From Deltaproteobacteria bacterium (GTDB taxonomy: Bacteria > Desulfobacterota > Syntrophobacteria > Syntrophobacterales > Thermodesulforhabdaceae): a stretch of 64,000 nt of DNA. Shown here one piece after another: positions 43,767 through 52,661 of the stretch. How positions within the stretch are numbered: position 1 is the first letter of the stretch; every line of letters begins with the position of its first letter. The notes under the pieces are model-generated. The model had not been told where the DNA came from. It saw only the letters and a list, made by a program, of their open reading frames with translations, and searched no databases. The translations under genes were made by a program, and so were the position numbers. Where the stretch lies: positions 1-64,000 of the forward strand of contig JAFDGW010000001.1 of assembly GCA_019309115.1 (NCBI GenBank), written 5' to 3'.

Positions 43767-44591
43767 ATGGGGTTTCGGTACCATAGATTGTCGTGCAGGC
43801 GAGTTCTTATGGTTTTATACCTGACGGTGCTTTTGTTTGGCCCTGTGTCATGCGCTACGACGCGATCTGGTATGCCGTCAGGTGATACGGGACGGTTGAT
43901 GTCTATTGGGGAAAATTATCTGGCTGCGGGTGAATACGGAGCTGCACTTCGATATCTCAAGGCTGCGGAAAGAAAAGGTGAGAAGAGCCCTAACCTCTAC
44001 TATGATATTGCGCTTGCCTACAAGGGGAGGGGCTTTACAGATCGGGCTTACGAATATCTGCTCAAGGCTCTGGACAGAAAGAAAGATTATCCTGAAGCTC
44101 ACAATGCGCTTGGAGCTCTGCTGGCAGAACAAGGGCGGTTGAGTGAAGCAGAAGCAGAATTTAGAAAAGCTCTGGAGGATCCGTTCTATCAGACCCCTCA
44201 CTTTGCTGCCTTCAATTTGGGGCATCTTTATTACCGTCAGGGAAAGTACAAAGAGGCCAAGAAATATTTTCAGGAGGCCATTGACCTAGCACCAAACTAT
44301 CCTCAAGCGCACTTTGAACTGGGACGGACGCTTGAGATGCTTGGGGATAAGAAAAAAGCCTGGCTGGAGTATAAAGAAGCCGTACAATACGCACCTCGCT
44401 GGGCTGAAGCACACTTCCATTATGGCAGGCTTTCTTATCAGTTCGGTAAGATGGTCACAGCCCGCTATTCCTTTGAGCAAGTTATTAAGCTTGCTCCTGA
44501 TACTGAAATTGCGAAGGCTGCTTCGGCTTACCTGAAAGAGATAGAGGCTTCTTCTTTGAAAGACTCATTGAAAGGACTGTCGGGGAAATGA
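43767..44591 (+). CDS. TPR-repeat lipoprotein, PilF/PilW-like
   Basis: The 274-aa protein starts with a basic region and a hydrophobic segment VLMVLYLTVLLFGPVSC, where the Cys near residue 29 suits a lipoprotein signal. Six tetratricopeptide repeats follow, such as PNLYYDIALAYKGRGFTDRA, PEAHNALGALLAEQGR and PQAHFELGRTLEMLGDKKKA. The architecture resembles PilF/PilW pilotins that help assemble type IV pilus secretins. No pilus genes are near, so this is one option among outer-membrane TPR lipoproteins. It starts five bases after hisG and overlaps the aminotransferase by four bases. Confidence 0.8.
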   Translation: MGFRYHRLSCRRVLMVLYLTVLLFGPVSCATTRSGMPSGDTGRLMSIGENYLAAGEYGAALRYLKAAERKGEKSPNLYYDIALAYKGRGFTDRAYEYLLKALDRKKDYPEAHNALGALLAEQGRLSEAEAEFRKALEDPFYQTPHFAAFNLGHLYYRQGKYKEAKKYFQEAIDLAPNYPQAHFELGRTLEMLGDKKKAWLEYKEAVQYAPRWAEAHFHYGRLSYQFGKMVTARYSFEQVIKLAPDTEIAKAASAYLKEIEASSLKDSLKGLSGK

Positions 44592-45745
44592 TTTGTCGAA
44601 GAGCTGCGACAATTAAGTCTTTCATAGTGATGGATGTGCTTGAGCGAGCTCAAGAGCTGGAAAGGGAAGGGCATGATGTAGTGCACTTGGAGGTTGGTGA
44701 GCCGGATTTTGACACGCCAGAACCCATAGTTGAAGCAGGAATTGAAGCTTTACGAAGGGGGGAAACCCATTACACACATAGCCTTGGAATTCAGGAGCTT
44801 CGGGAGGCTATATGTCGTTACTACGAGGAAGAGTACGGTGTGAAGGGTATAGATCCCGACCAGGTTGTTGTAACGTCAGGGTCGAGCCCTGCATTTCTGA
44901 TGATATTTGGAGCCGTGCTGGAAATTGGGGACGAAATAATCATGTCTGATCCTACCTATCCGTGTTACCCGAATTTTGCCCGCTTCGTTCACGCTGAACC
45001 TGTTTTCGTTAAGATATACGAGGAGGACGGGTTCCAGTTTAGGCCTGAAGATGTCAGAAAAAATATATCCAGGCGTACTAAGGCGGTGATGATAAATTCA
45101 CCGGCAAATCCAACGGGGCACTTGCTTGATGTTGAAAGGATTGAAGCCCTGGTTGATACAGGGCTTTGGCTTTTCAGTGATGAAATCTACCACGGCCTCG
45201 TCTATGGTGGGCAAAAAGCCCATTCGGTGCTTGAATTTACCGACCGCTGCTTCGTGTGGAACGGTTTTTCAAAACTCTATGCTATGACCGGCTGGAGGCT
45301 CGGTTATGTGATAGTTCCGAAAGAATTCATACGACCCATTCAATCTATGGCTCAGAACTTTTTTATTTCGGCCAATTCGGCTGCCCAACACGCAGCTCTT
45401 GTGGCCTTAACTGATTCCAGGGTGCAGAAGGCTGTGGACAGAATGGTCGGTCTTTACGATGAGCGAAGGCGTTTCATGGTATCAAGGCTGAGAGAAATTG
45501 GATTCGGAATTGCCCATGAACCTCAAGGGGCCTTTTACATTTTTGCCAACTGTCGGAGATTTTCCCATGATTCGTATAAGCTTGCCTTTGACATTTTGGA
45601 AAATGCTCACGTCGGGGTAACGCCGGGAATAGACTTTGGTGCCAACGGAGAAGGGTTTATTCGTTTCAGCTATGCCAATTCGATTAATCGAATTGCCGAA
45701 GGGCTTAACCGGATAGAGCGATACCTGCTGGCTTCACGGTTTTGA
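44588..45745 (+). CDS. PLP-dependent aminotransferase, class I/II
   Basis: The 385-aa protein has the fold-type I aminotransferase pattern: EVGEPDFDTPEPIVEA (near residue 36), NSPANPTGHLL, DEIYHGLVYG, and the PLP-lysine motif NGFSKLYAMTGWRLGYV near residue 225. It transfers amino groups between amino acids and 2-oxo acids. Aspartate, aromatic and alanine substrates are all possible. Its start overlaps the TPR lipoprotein (ATGA) and its end meets engB, so it belongs to the same transcript. Confidence 0.9.
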   Translation: MICRRAATIKSFIVMDVLERAQELEREGHDVVHLEVGEPDFDTPEPIVEAGIEALRRGETHYTHSLGIQELREAICRYYEEEYGVKGIDPDQVVVTSGSSPAFLMIFGAVLEIGDEIIMSDPTYPCYPNFARFVHAEPVFVKIYEEDGFQFRPEDVRKNISRRTKAVMINSPANPTGHLLDVERIEALVDTGLWLFSDEIYHGLVYGGQKAHSVLEFTDRCFVWNGFSKLYAMTGWRLGYVIVPKEFIRPIQSMAQNFFISANSAAQHAALVALTDSRVQKAVDRMVGLYDERRRFMVSRLREIGFGIAHEPQGAFYIFANCRRFSHDSYKLAFDILENAHVGVTPGIDFGANGEGFIRFSYANSINRIAEGLNRIERYLLASRF

Positions 45746-45747
45746 TA

Positions 45748-46365
45748 ATGAGAGGAAAAGTGAGTGAAAATAACCGGCCGATTGTCATCAAAGATGCGCG
45801 TTTTGTACACTCTGCTTATTCACCGAAGGATTTGCCGAAACCTGAACTCCCTGAGATTGCCTTCGCCGGGAGATCCAACGTAGGCAAGTCTTCGCTTATA
45901 AATTGTTTGCTCTTGAGAAAAAAGCTCGTCAAAACCAGTAGCACACCTGGCAGAACGCAGAGTATAAATTTTTTTCTCATCAATAATTCCTTTTACTTTG
46001 TGGACCTGCCCGGGTACGGCTATGCAAAGGTTTCAAAGGCTGTCCAGGCCAGATGGCGCCCTTTGGTTGAGAGTTATCTTAAAAATCGGGGAACACTAAG
46101 GGCAGTAGTCCACATAATTGACAGTCGTCATCCACCTACTCCGGAGGACATTCAGCTTCAGGACTGGTTGCGTATTCATTCGATTCCGGTAATTACGGTT
46201 CTCACGAAAATTGATAAATTGAGTCGAAACGCCTGGCAGAAGAATAGGGTTCAGGCGTCGAGAGCTATCGGGGTGAATCCGGAAGGTGTTTTTCTTTTTT
46301 CGGCTACCAAGAAAATCGGTCGTGAGGAATTGCTGGCGGAAGTAGTGAGACGTCTGGCCGAATAA
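45748..46365 (+). CDS. engB: EngB (YsxC), ribosome-assembly GTPase
   Basis: The 205-aa protein has GRSNVGKSSLIN (G1), TPGRTQSINFF (G2), DLPGYGYAKVSK (G3) and TKIDKL (G4), the EngB/YsxC pattern. It helps assemble the large ribosomal subunit. I chose the ATG at 45748, just past the end of the aminotransferase gene. The frame opens with a TTG at 45742. It is followed 18 bases later by the TIM-barrel gene. Confidence 0.94.
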   Translation: MRGKVSENNRPIVIKDARFVHSAYSPKDLPKPELPEIAFAGRSNVGKSSLINCLLLRKKLVKTSSTPGRTQSINFFLINNSFYFVDLPGYGYAKVSKAVQARWRPLVESYLKNRGTLRAVVHIIDSRHPPTPEDIQLQDWLRIHSIPVITVLTKIDKLSRNAWQKNRVQASRAIGVNPEGVFLFSATKKIGREELLAEVVRRLAE

Positions 46366-46383
46366 TAAGGAGGGGAATTTTCA

Positions 46384-47322
46384 GTGTTAGTGGGGCTTTC
46401 CACTTCGTGGTTGGGCGACAAGGAGAGAAGTTGGCGGGAAATAGTTTCCGCGATGGCCGATGTGGACATTGACGGTGTGGAAATAAATTACCGAATTACG
46501 CGCGAAGCCTTTTTCGGGCTTGTCAGGGAATTAAAAACCCGAAGTGTCAAGGTTTTCAGTCTTCACAACTTCACGCCAATTCCGGAAGGTATTCCCTTTC
46601 ACAGAGCCAGTGGGGATGTGTTCAACATGGCAAGCCTCGACCAAGATGAAAGAAGGCTTGCGATACGATGGACTTCCAAAACTATCGAACTGGCAAACGA
46701 TCTTGAAGGTCCTGCCGTGGTTGTGCATTGCGGAAAAGTGGATGTTGATCCTGAGTGGGATACAATACGAGCTCTGTACAGAAAAGAAAAAGGCGTTTCT
46801 GAATCGATTAAGACACTCCTTGATAGAAAAATTAGCGAATGCCGTCAGGTTCACTCAAAGCATTTGGATGCCCTTTTGAAAAGCCTTGATGAAATATTGA
46901 ATTATGCCAGTCACCTTGAAATTACGGTTTCTCTTGAGAACAGGTTTTCCTTTCATGAACTTCCTTTTTATGAGGATTTTGACTTTATTTTCGACGAATT
47001 CGAAGGTGCACCGGTTACTTATTGGCATGATATTGGTCACGAAGCTGTCAATGTGGAACTCGGATTGATTGAGCCGGGATTTTGTCTGCAAAGGTTCAGG
47101 CACAAGCTTTCAGGTTTTCATGTCCACGATGTGGAGGGAGTGGACGATCACCTGCCGTTGGGACGTGGTAATCTATTTGCGGACAATGGAGTTTTGGAGT
47201 CTTTTGATGTTCCATATATTTTAGAACTCAAGGCAGGTACCGATTGCAAACATGTGGTTGAGTCTGTCGGGAAACTCAGGCAGTTTCTGGAGCACATAGG
47301 AAATGAAGAAAAGGGGAGTTAG
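46384..47322 (+). CDS. sugar phosphate isomerase/epimerase-like TIM-barrel protein
   Basis: The 312-aa protein fits the xylose-isomerase-like TIM-barrel family, with metal-ligand-like residues in SLHNFTPIPEG, VVVHCGKVD, SLENRFSFHELPF, YWHDIGH and GFHVHDVEG. Members isomerise or epimerise sugars and polyols or act as endonuclease IV relatives. Translation starts at GTG 46384 behind AAGGAGGGG. The end overlaps the carboxypeptidase gene by 20 bases. The substrate is not predictable. Confidence 0.82.
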   Translation: MLVGLSTSWLGDKERSWREIVSAMADVDIDGVEINYRITREAFFGLVRELKTRSVKVFSLHNFTPIPEGIPFHRASGDVFNMASLDQDERRLAIRWTSKTIELANDLEGPAVVVHCGKVDVDPEWDTIRALYRKEKGVSESIKTLLDRKISECRQVHSKHLDALLKSLDEILNYASHLEITVSLENRFSFHELPFYEDFDFIFDEFEGAPVTYWHDIGHEAVNVELGLIEPGFCLQRFRHKLSGFHVHDVEGVDDHLPLGRGNLFADNGVLESFDVPYILELKAGTDCKHVVESVGKLRQFLEHIGNEEKGS

Positions 47323-48595
47323 CCTTTTTTTGACGTTGATCGTTTTTTGGGCGATCACGGGGCTGTGCTGTAATGTGGAAGGTAGGACAGTCGAAGCAGA
47401 TGACGAATTTCGGCTACAGTCCAAGGCTGCCGTTCTTATAGAGCCAATCACTGAAACGATGTTGCTTGAGCGTAATGCCGATGAGCGGTTTCCTCCAGCA
47501 TCGCTTACGAAGATAATGACGCTTTATTTGACCTTCGAAGCGTTGCGGAAAGGCACGGTCCGTTTGAATGATTATGTGTGGATAAGTAAACGTGCCTGGA
47601 AAACGGGCGGTTCGAAAATGTTTGTTGAAGTAGGCGACCGCGTGCTTCTTGAAGATTTAATCAAAGGAATCGCCGTTGACTCCGGGAACGATGCATGCGT
47701 TGCTGTAGCAGAATATGTGGGCGGGAGCGTAGAGGCTTTCGTGAGGATGATGAACGAAAAGGCAAAGGAACTTGGTCTTTCTAATACCCATTATGTTAAT
47801 CCCCATGGATTGGATGACCTTGATCAATACACCACAGCCAGAGACGTAGCCAGGCTAGCCAGTTTGTACATAACGAGGTTCCCCGAGGCTCTTAAATATC
47901 ACTCCATGACAGAATTTACGTACAACGGCATACGTCAATATAATCGCAATAGGTTGCTTCTTAGAGATCCGACGGTGGACGGGCTTAAAACCGGGTATGT
48001 TTCCCGTGGAGGTTATCACCTTGTAGCCACAGCAAAAAGGGACGGTATACGTTTGATAGCTGTTGTCCTAGGAGCGAAAAAACCTCGAATTCGGGAGCAG
48101 GATGCTTACTCACTTCTTACCTATGGCTTTCGTCACTACACCCTTGTTCGGCCGTTGAACAGTGAGCGACCGGTAGGGGTTGTGAAGGTGTGGAAAGCCA
48201 ACATTGAAAGTATTGAGGTCTTTCCGGAAAAATCTGTTTCTGTTGTATTAGGGAAAGAAGAAGCTAATAATGTGGTTAAGAAAGTAAACTTACCAGAAGA
48301 AATAACGGCTCCAGTTAAAAAAGGAAGCCGCGTTGGTTCCGTTAGCATAGTCTTGGGCAATAAAGTGGTTGCCGAAGTACCACTGGTTGTGCGTTCGGAA
48401 ATTGAACTTGCTCCTTTTTACAAACGAATATTGCAGTCTTTTGCAAAGCGATTGCGCATATTTCAAATTTTATTGTCCAACAGAGGGATACGATTGGCGG
48501 TTGTTTTCCCTGTTGTGGCTTTGGTTGTTTTGTGGGTTGTTCGAAAGAGACGCAAGCGACGACGCCGTAATTTTACGAAAATTCGTTACTTTTAA
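47303..48595 (+). CDS. D-alanyl-D-alanine carboxypeptidase (DacA/DacC family)
   Basis: The 430-aa protein has a signal peptide (MKKRGVSLFLTLIVFWAITG). The penicillin-binding motifs are PPASLTKIMT (SxxK), a VDSGND region (SxN) and DGLKTGYVSRGGYH (KTG). A C-terminal PBP5-like beta domain follows, and it ends in a membrane segment (AVVFPVVALVVLWVV) plus a very basic tail. It trims the terminal D-Ala of peptidoglycan stem peptides in the periplasm. A real membrane anchor replaces the usual amphipathic helix. A terminator follows its stop. Confidence 0.93.
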   Translation: MKKRGVSLFLTLIVFWAITGLCCNVEGRTVEADDEFRLQSKAAVLIEPITETMLLERNADERFPPASLTKIMTLYLTFEALRKGTVRLNDYVWISKRAWKTGGSKMFVEVGDRVLLEDLIKGIAVDSGNDACVAVAEYVGGSVEAFVRMMNEKAKELGLSNTHYVNPHGLDDLDQYTTARDVARLASLYITRFPEALKYHSMTEFTYNGIRQYNRNRLLLRDPTVDGLKTGYVSRGGYHLVATAKRDGIRLIAVVLGAKKPRIREQDAYSLLTYGFRHYTLVRPLNSERPVGVVKVWKANIESIEVFPEKSVSVVLGKEEANNVVKKVNLPEEITAPVKKGSRVGSVSIVLGNKVVAEVPLVVRSEIELAPFYKRILQSFAKRLRIFQILLSNRGIRLAVVFPVVALVVLWVVRKRRKRRRRNFTKIRYF

Positions 48596-48598
48596 CGT

Positions 48599-48626
48599 AA
48601 AGGGCGCACCAAGCGCCCTTTTTTAA
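48599..48626 (+). terminator. terminator after the carboxypeptidase gene
   Basis: GGGCGC and GCGCCC pair around a five-base loop (48602-48618), followed by TTTTTT. It ends the long plus-strand run that begins at 38449. Confidence 0.85.
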
Positions 48627-48826
48627 TTTCTCGATTTGTTCCTTTTCTTTCGATTTCGATCACCGATCGAACACTGGCTCGTGGCTCATGTAGGTATTCC
48701 GAGTTTCGGAAATACCCATCGAGCTAAAACAAACCACGCCACCACTATTCCCACAAATGTAAGCCATTCCACTGAAAGCTCCTTTCAAAAGCATATCCGG
48801 CAACCTGCCGACAAGGAATATTAGGC

Positions 48827-49045
48827 TCAGGAGAAACCTGTTGAACCACAACTAGCAGTACCCCTACCTACGCCTGTTCCAGAATCACTTTTCGCTTTCC
48901 CAAAGGAAAAGCATGTGGACACAAGGCGATGAAATTCACCTGATCCACATTGTGGACATTTCAAATTATTTTCATCCCCTGCTGAAAAAATCAAAGCCTC
49001 AAATTTTTTGCTACACTTATCGCATTGATATTCATAGATAGGCAT
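48827..49045 (-). CDS. FmdB-family zinc-ribbon protein, 72 aa
   Basis: The protein begins MPIYEYQCDKCSKKFEALIF with a second knuckle KCPQCGSGEFHRLVS, the FmdB zinc ribbon. The tail is Gly/Ser-rich. GAGGAGGTCGAGG precedes the ATG. It is the second FmdB protein of the window and stands alone. The function is not known. Confidence 0.82.
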   Translation of the reverse strand: MPIYEYQCDKCSKKFEALIFSAGDENNLKCPQCGSGEFHRLVSTCFSFGKAKSDSGTGVGRGTASCGSTGFS

Positions 49046-49325
49046 AACCTCGACCTCCTCTCTTTTTTCATTTGGTTTTTCTATTAATCCTTTCTTGCGA
49101 AAAACACAACCTTATTACATAATTACATAGCGTTGAAAAATTCGTGATCGAAGCTTCTTGCAAAAACTGGCATGATTGACCTCGTGGGACACCTGGGAAT
49201 GGTTATCTTTCAAGGAGTTCCGACAGATTCTTTTAAAGCTGGCGATCTGTAACGTAATCCGCAATTGTCGAAAGATTTTTTTTGAATTTTGGTTTTGGGA
49301 AGTTATTATCTAGAAAAAGTGGGGC
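49046..49325. other. intergenic stretch without recognised features
   Basis: No convincing gene is found in this AT-rich region upstream of the acyl-CoA-dehydrogenase-like fragment and tRNA-Glu. It may hold the promoter of the FmdB-family gene on the minus strand, but no clear hexamers stand out. Confidence 0.4.
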
Positions 49326-49439
49326 ATGAACTTCGATTTACCGGAGGAACTCAGGATTCTGAAAGAAGAAGTTTACAATGAGGGGAGCCGAAAAATTGAC
49401 GATAGTAAAATGGTATTGAATGATTACGCGAAAGCTTAA
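49326..49439 (+). pseudogene. possible remnant of an acyl-CoA dehydrogenase start, 37 codons
   Basis: An ATG at 49326 opens a short frame beginning MNFDLPEELRILKEEV. That resembles, from memory, the N-terminus of acyl-CoA dehydrogenases. The next 20 residues do not continue the family and the frame stops at 49437-49439. No ribosome binding site is clear. It could be a leftover of a lost gene or chance. Confidence 0.25.
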
Positions 49440-49606
49440 AATTATTAGTGAGGATGTTCCTTTTCGTAGGTTTGGTCGTCGGCGTCAACCGAAGAAAACC
49501 GTTGGGATCTTAAGCGAGGGTTGCATTGACTTTTTAAGGGCTTTGATGGTGAATTCGCTTGACTTTGACTTGGTTCGTGTAGTAGAAGGCTCTCAACTTT
49601 TTGGTG

Positions 49607-49684
49607 GTCCCCATCGTCTAGCCAGGTCCAGGACACCGGCCTTTCACGCCGGCAACAGGGGTTCAAATCCCCTTGGGGACGCCA
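49607..49684 (+). tRNA. tRNA-Glu (anticodon TTC)
   Basis: The 78-base gene has acceptor GTCCCCA with TGGGGAC, anticodon stem CCGGC/GCCGG with loop CTTTCAC giving TTC, T stem CAGGGG-type with loop TTCAAAT, and encoded CCA at 49682-49684. TTGACT repeats at 49559-49570 may be its -35 region. The gene is embedded in frame in the long open frame of the next kinase, which therefore cannot start before it. Confidence 0.95.
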
Positions 49685-49692
49685 CTTTATTC

Positions 49693-52653
49693 ATGTTTTT
49701 ATGCCTGATTTTAAGATATCTTTTTCGTTCATGTCGAACCAACTACTGGGGAGAACACCAGACGTGGGGGAAAAGGTTTATTCTCACTTCTTTATTGTTG
49801 ATTATTCTTGCAATGAAGTTAGCATTTTTATCGGCTATTTGTTATGGCGCAGAAAAAAAGCTTCTTAATGTGGGGGTTTACGAGGATCCACCTCTCTCAT
49901 TCATGGACGAACAAGCTCGGCCTCAAGGGGTTTTTATCGACATTTTGCGCGAAATTGCCAGAAAAGAAGGCTGGCAATTAAAATTTGAACCCTGCGTCTT
50001 TAAAGGATGTCTGGATCGTGTCAAGGTCGGTTCTTTGGATCTTCTTGGTCCTGTAGCTTATTCGGACGAACGGGCGAAAATCTTTTCATTTAACAGAGAA
50101 CCTGTCTTCACCAATTGGGGTGAGCTATATCGAAGAAAAGATATTGGATTTACAACTGCTGAGGATATTAAGGGGAAAACCATTGCTATGGCTTCCAGAG
50201 ATATATATGGGCAACGCTTTTTGAGACTTGTCGATAATTTCGGCTTTAATTGCAAAGTTCTATATGTTAGCGATTATCCTCATATTTTCCGGGTGATGGA
50301 CGAAGGCAAGGCACAATTTGGAGTGGTAGCTCATCTTTTTGGTATGATGCATTCCGCCGAACACAACGTGGCAGCGACCACCTTTATTTTTTCTCCCGTT
50401 AGGCTGCATTATATAGGTACGCCGGGCCGCATGGACGATGTTCTCAGCTCTATTGATCATTACTTGCTCAACTTTAAAAGCAAAGAAAATTCTGTGTATT
50501 ATCAGACAATTCGTAAATGGCTGGGACTCAAGGGAAAAGCCTATTTCCCACGATGGATTATTTACGCTCTGGTGACCATCGGGGCACTAGCATTACTTTT
50601 CGGGCTTGGGGTTTTGCTTTTAGGGATAGTGGTCAGGAAGCGAACTGCTATGTTGAGACAAGAAATTGCTGCCCGTGAGGCTAGTGAAGCCAAGGCCAGA
50701 GAAAGTGAATCTATTTATAGAGCTCTTTTTGAAAACCTACCAAGCCCCGTTGCGATTCTGGATGATGAAGGGAAGATCATTCGATGGAACAGAAGTTTTG
50801 GCACTTTCTGGCAAGTTTCGGGTTGGGATGCAGGCAGCAAGTATTTGTGGGAAATGTTCAGCGATTTGGAAAACTTTCGCGCACAGCTAATTAATCAGGC
50901 CATTGACTGTGCTTTGCTGGGTTTTCCTCGCGAGTTCACAATAGAATGCACAAGAAACGATGGAAGCTTTCTAGCTATGAATATCATGCTTCGTGGAATA
51001 TTTATCGGCGGTGATGTTTGTGCTCTCTGCATAATGCATGACATAACCCAACGAATGCGCCTTCAGCAATTCTATAAGCAGCAGTGGGATGTGTTACGTC
51101 ACGTTATTGACGGTATGCCGATTGCCACGATACTCATAGATCCGGAAAGCAATGTTGTAGTGTGGAATAGGGCAACTGAAATCCTTACGAACATTAAAAG
51201 AGAACACGTTTTTGGACGTAAGCTGGATTTAAGACCGCTTTTTACTGGTCGGGACCTTCCTGTGCCAGCACGTCTATTACTAGAGAAAAGCCCGGGAGAG
51301 ATAGAGAAAGAGTTTCGAAGACGAATTCGTGTTTATAAGTATCACAAAGAAGCAGTTGAAACCTACGGATTGATTATCGTTCGCGGGGAAAAAAGAAGGG
51401 TACATGTGGTAGCAGCAAAGCTGCGCGATGATGACGGAAAGTTGATTGGTGTGGTTCAATGTGCCCGGGATATTACGGAGCGATACCAGTTAAGAGAAAG
51501 CCTGGCACATGCACAAAAGATGGAAGCCATTGCCAGACTTGCAGGTGGATTTGCTCATGATCTTAATAATGTACTTACCTGCATTCTTGGCTGTTGCGAT
51601 TTGATATCTTTATCGGCTCAGGGCAATTCTGAAATTACCAGGTATCTTGAACTAATTCGGTCCACAGTTAAGAGAACCGGTAAGCTGAATGAGCGGCTTC
51701 TCGGTTTGGGTAAAAAGCAGTTTCTTGTGTCCCGCATAGTTGATGTTAACGAGGTTGTTCAAAAAATTGCTATGGATTTCAAAACATTAGCCGATGAAGG
51801 GGTGGTATTGCAGGTTGATACTCCCGATGAACCACTTACCGTTAAGGTTGATCCGGAACAGCTAGAGAGTAGTCTCATAAACCTTTTGATGAACGCTCGT
51901 GATGCTATGCCCGAAGGTGGAACCATCCGTTTAAAAACAGGCAGGGTGTTTTATGACCAACCGATTATTGTGAATCGCTTCGAAGTCCCCGCCGGTGAAT
52001 ATGTTGCTATTTCCGTTGCAGACGAAGGAGTTGGAGTAAGCGAGGAAATATTGAAACACATGTTTGAACCCTATTTTACCACAAAGGAAGGCGGTTCTGG
52101 TATGGGACTTGCCGTAGTACATGGGTTTGTTAAGCAAAGTGGCGGTGCGGTAGCGGTTAATTCTGAAATGGGCAAGGGAACTGAGGTTATTATTTACCTA
52201 CCACTGGTTGCCTCCCCCTACTGTTATAATGTAAAAGAATCGACGGTTTCTCCGTCCGGCTCGAACTTCAGAAGCAGTGATAAAAGAAATGTTCTGGTTG
52301 TGGAAGATGATGAATCGCTGGCGACTTTGATAGAACATACGCTGACTTCGATTGGATACAAGGTCTTTAAAGCCTCCAATGCCGGTGATGCCCTAAAAGT
52401 TCTTCGGGAAAACCGGGAAATTGAAATTGTAATTCTTGACATTGTTCTGCCAGATATGAATGGGATAGACCTTGTTAAAGCAGTTCGAGCCACGGCAGAA
52501 GATGTGATGCTTATAGGAATGTCTGGTTACAGCGAGAGTGAGCTGGTGAAACAGGGCATAACAAAGGAAGTTTTACCGGTTTTTATTTCTAAACCCTTCA
52601 CGGGGGCAGAGTTAATCCACGTGGTGCGAACGGTAGCTTCGAGAAAGTTGTAA
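49693..52653 (+). CDS. hybrid sensor histidine kinase with periplasmic solute-binding sensor
   Basis: An open frame runs from 49420, but tRNA-Glu fills 49607-49684. The first usable ATG is 49693 and the true start may be later, since the signal segment FILTSLLLIILAMKLAFLSA ends near 49845. Domains then follow: SBP_bac_3 sensor (KLLNVGVYEDPPLSFMDEQ), membrane segment IIYALVTIGALALLFGLGVLL, two PAS domains, HisKA box ARLAGGFAHDLNN, ATPase domain with DEGVGVSEEI and GSGMGLAVVHG, and a receiver domain with Asp in EIVILDIVLPDMNG. It parallels the kinase at 33020. An exported small protein follows after eight bases. Confidence 0.88.
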   Translation: MFLCLILRYLFRSCRTNYWGEHQTWGKRFILTSLLLIILAMKLAFLSAICYGAEKKLLNVGVYEDPPLSFMDEQARPQGVFIDILREIARKEGWQLKFEPCVFKGCLDRVKVGSLDLLGPVAYSDERAKIFSFNREPVFTNWGELYRRKDIGFTTAEDIKGKTIAMASRDIYGQRFLRLVDNFGFNCKVLYVSDYPHIFRVMDEGKAQFGVVAHLFGMMHSAEHNVAATTFIFSPVRLHYIGTPGRMDDVLSSIDHYLLNFKSKENSVYYQTIRKWLGLKGKAYFPRWIIYALVTIGALALLFGLGVLLLGIVVRKRTAMLRQEIAAREASEAKARESESIYRALFENLPSPVAILDDEGKIIRWNRSFGTFWQVSGWDAGSKYLWEMFSDLENFRAQLINQAIDCALLGFPREFTIECTRNDGSFLAMNIMLRGIFIGGDVCALCIMHDITQRMRLQQFYKQQWDVLRHVIDGMPIATILIDPESNVVVWNRATEILTNIKREHVFGRKLDLRPLFTGRDLPVPARLLLEKSPGEIEKEFRRRIRVYKYHKEAVETYGLIIVRGEKRRVHVVAAKLRDDDGKLIGVVQCARDITERYQLRESLAHAQKMEAIARLAGGFAHDLNNVLTCILGCCDLISLSAQGNSEITRYLELIRSTVKRTGKLNERLLGLGKKQFLVSRIVDVNEVVQKIAMDFKTLADEGVVLQVDTPDEPLTVKVDPEQLESSLINLLMNARDAMPEGGTIRLKTGRVFYDQPIIVNRFEVPAGEYVAISVADEGVGVSEEILKHMFEPYFTTKEGGSGMGLAVVHGFVKQSGGAVAVNSEMGKGTEVIIYLPLVASPYCYNVKESTVSPSGSNFRSSDKRNVLVVEDDESLATLIEHTLTSIGYKVFKASNAGDALKVLRENREIEIVILDIVLPDMNGIDLVKAVRATAEDVMLIGMSGYSESELVKQGITKEVLPVFISKPFTGAELIHVVRTVASRKL

Positions 52654-52661
52654 GGACAGGT

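Noticed and set aside
49420-49692. N-terminal extension of the second hybrid kinase in the open frame
   Set aside because: It translates through a complete tRNA-Glu gene (49607-49684), so it cannot be coding as given.
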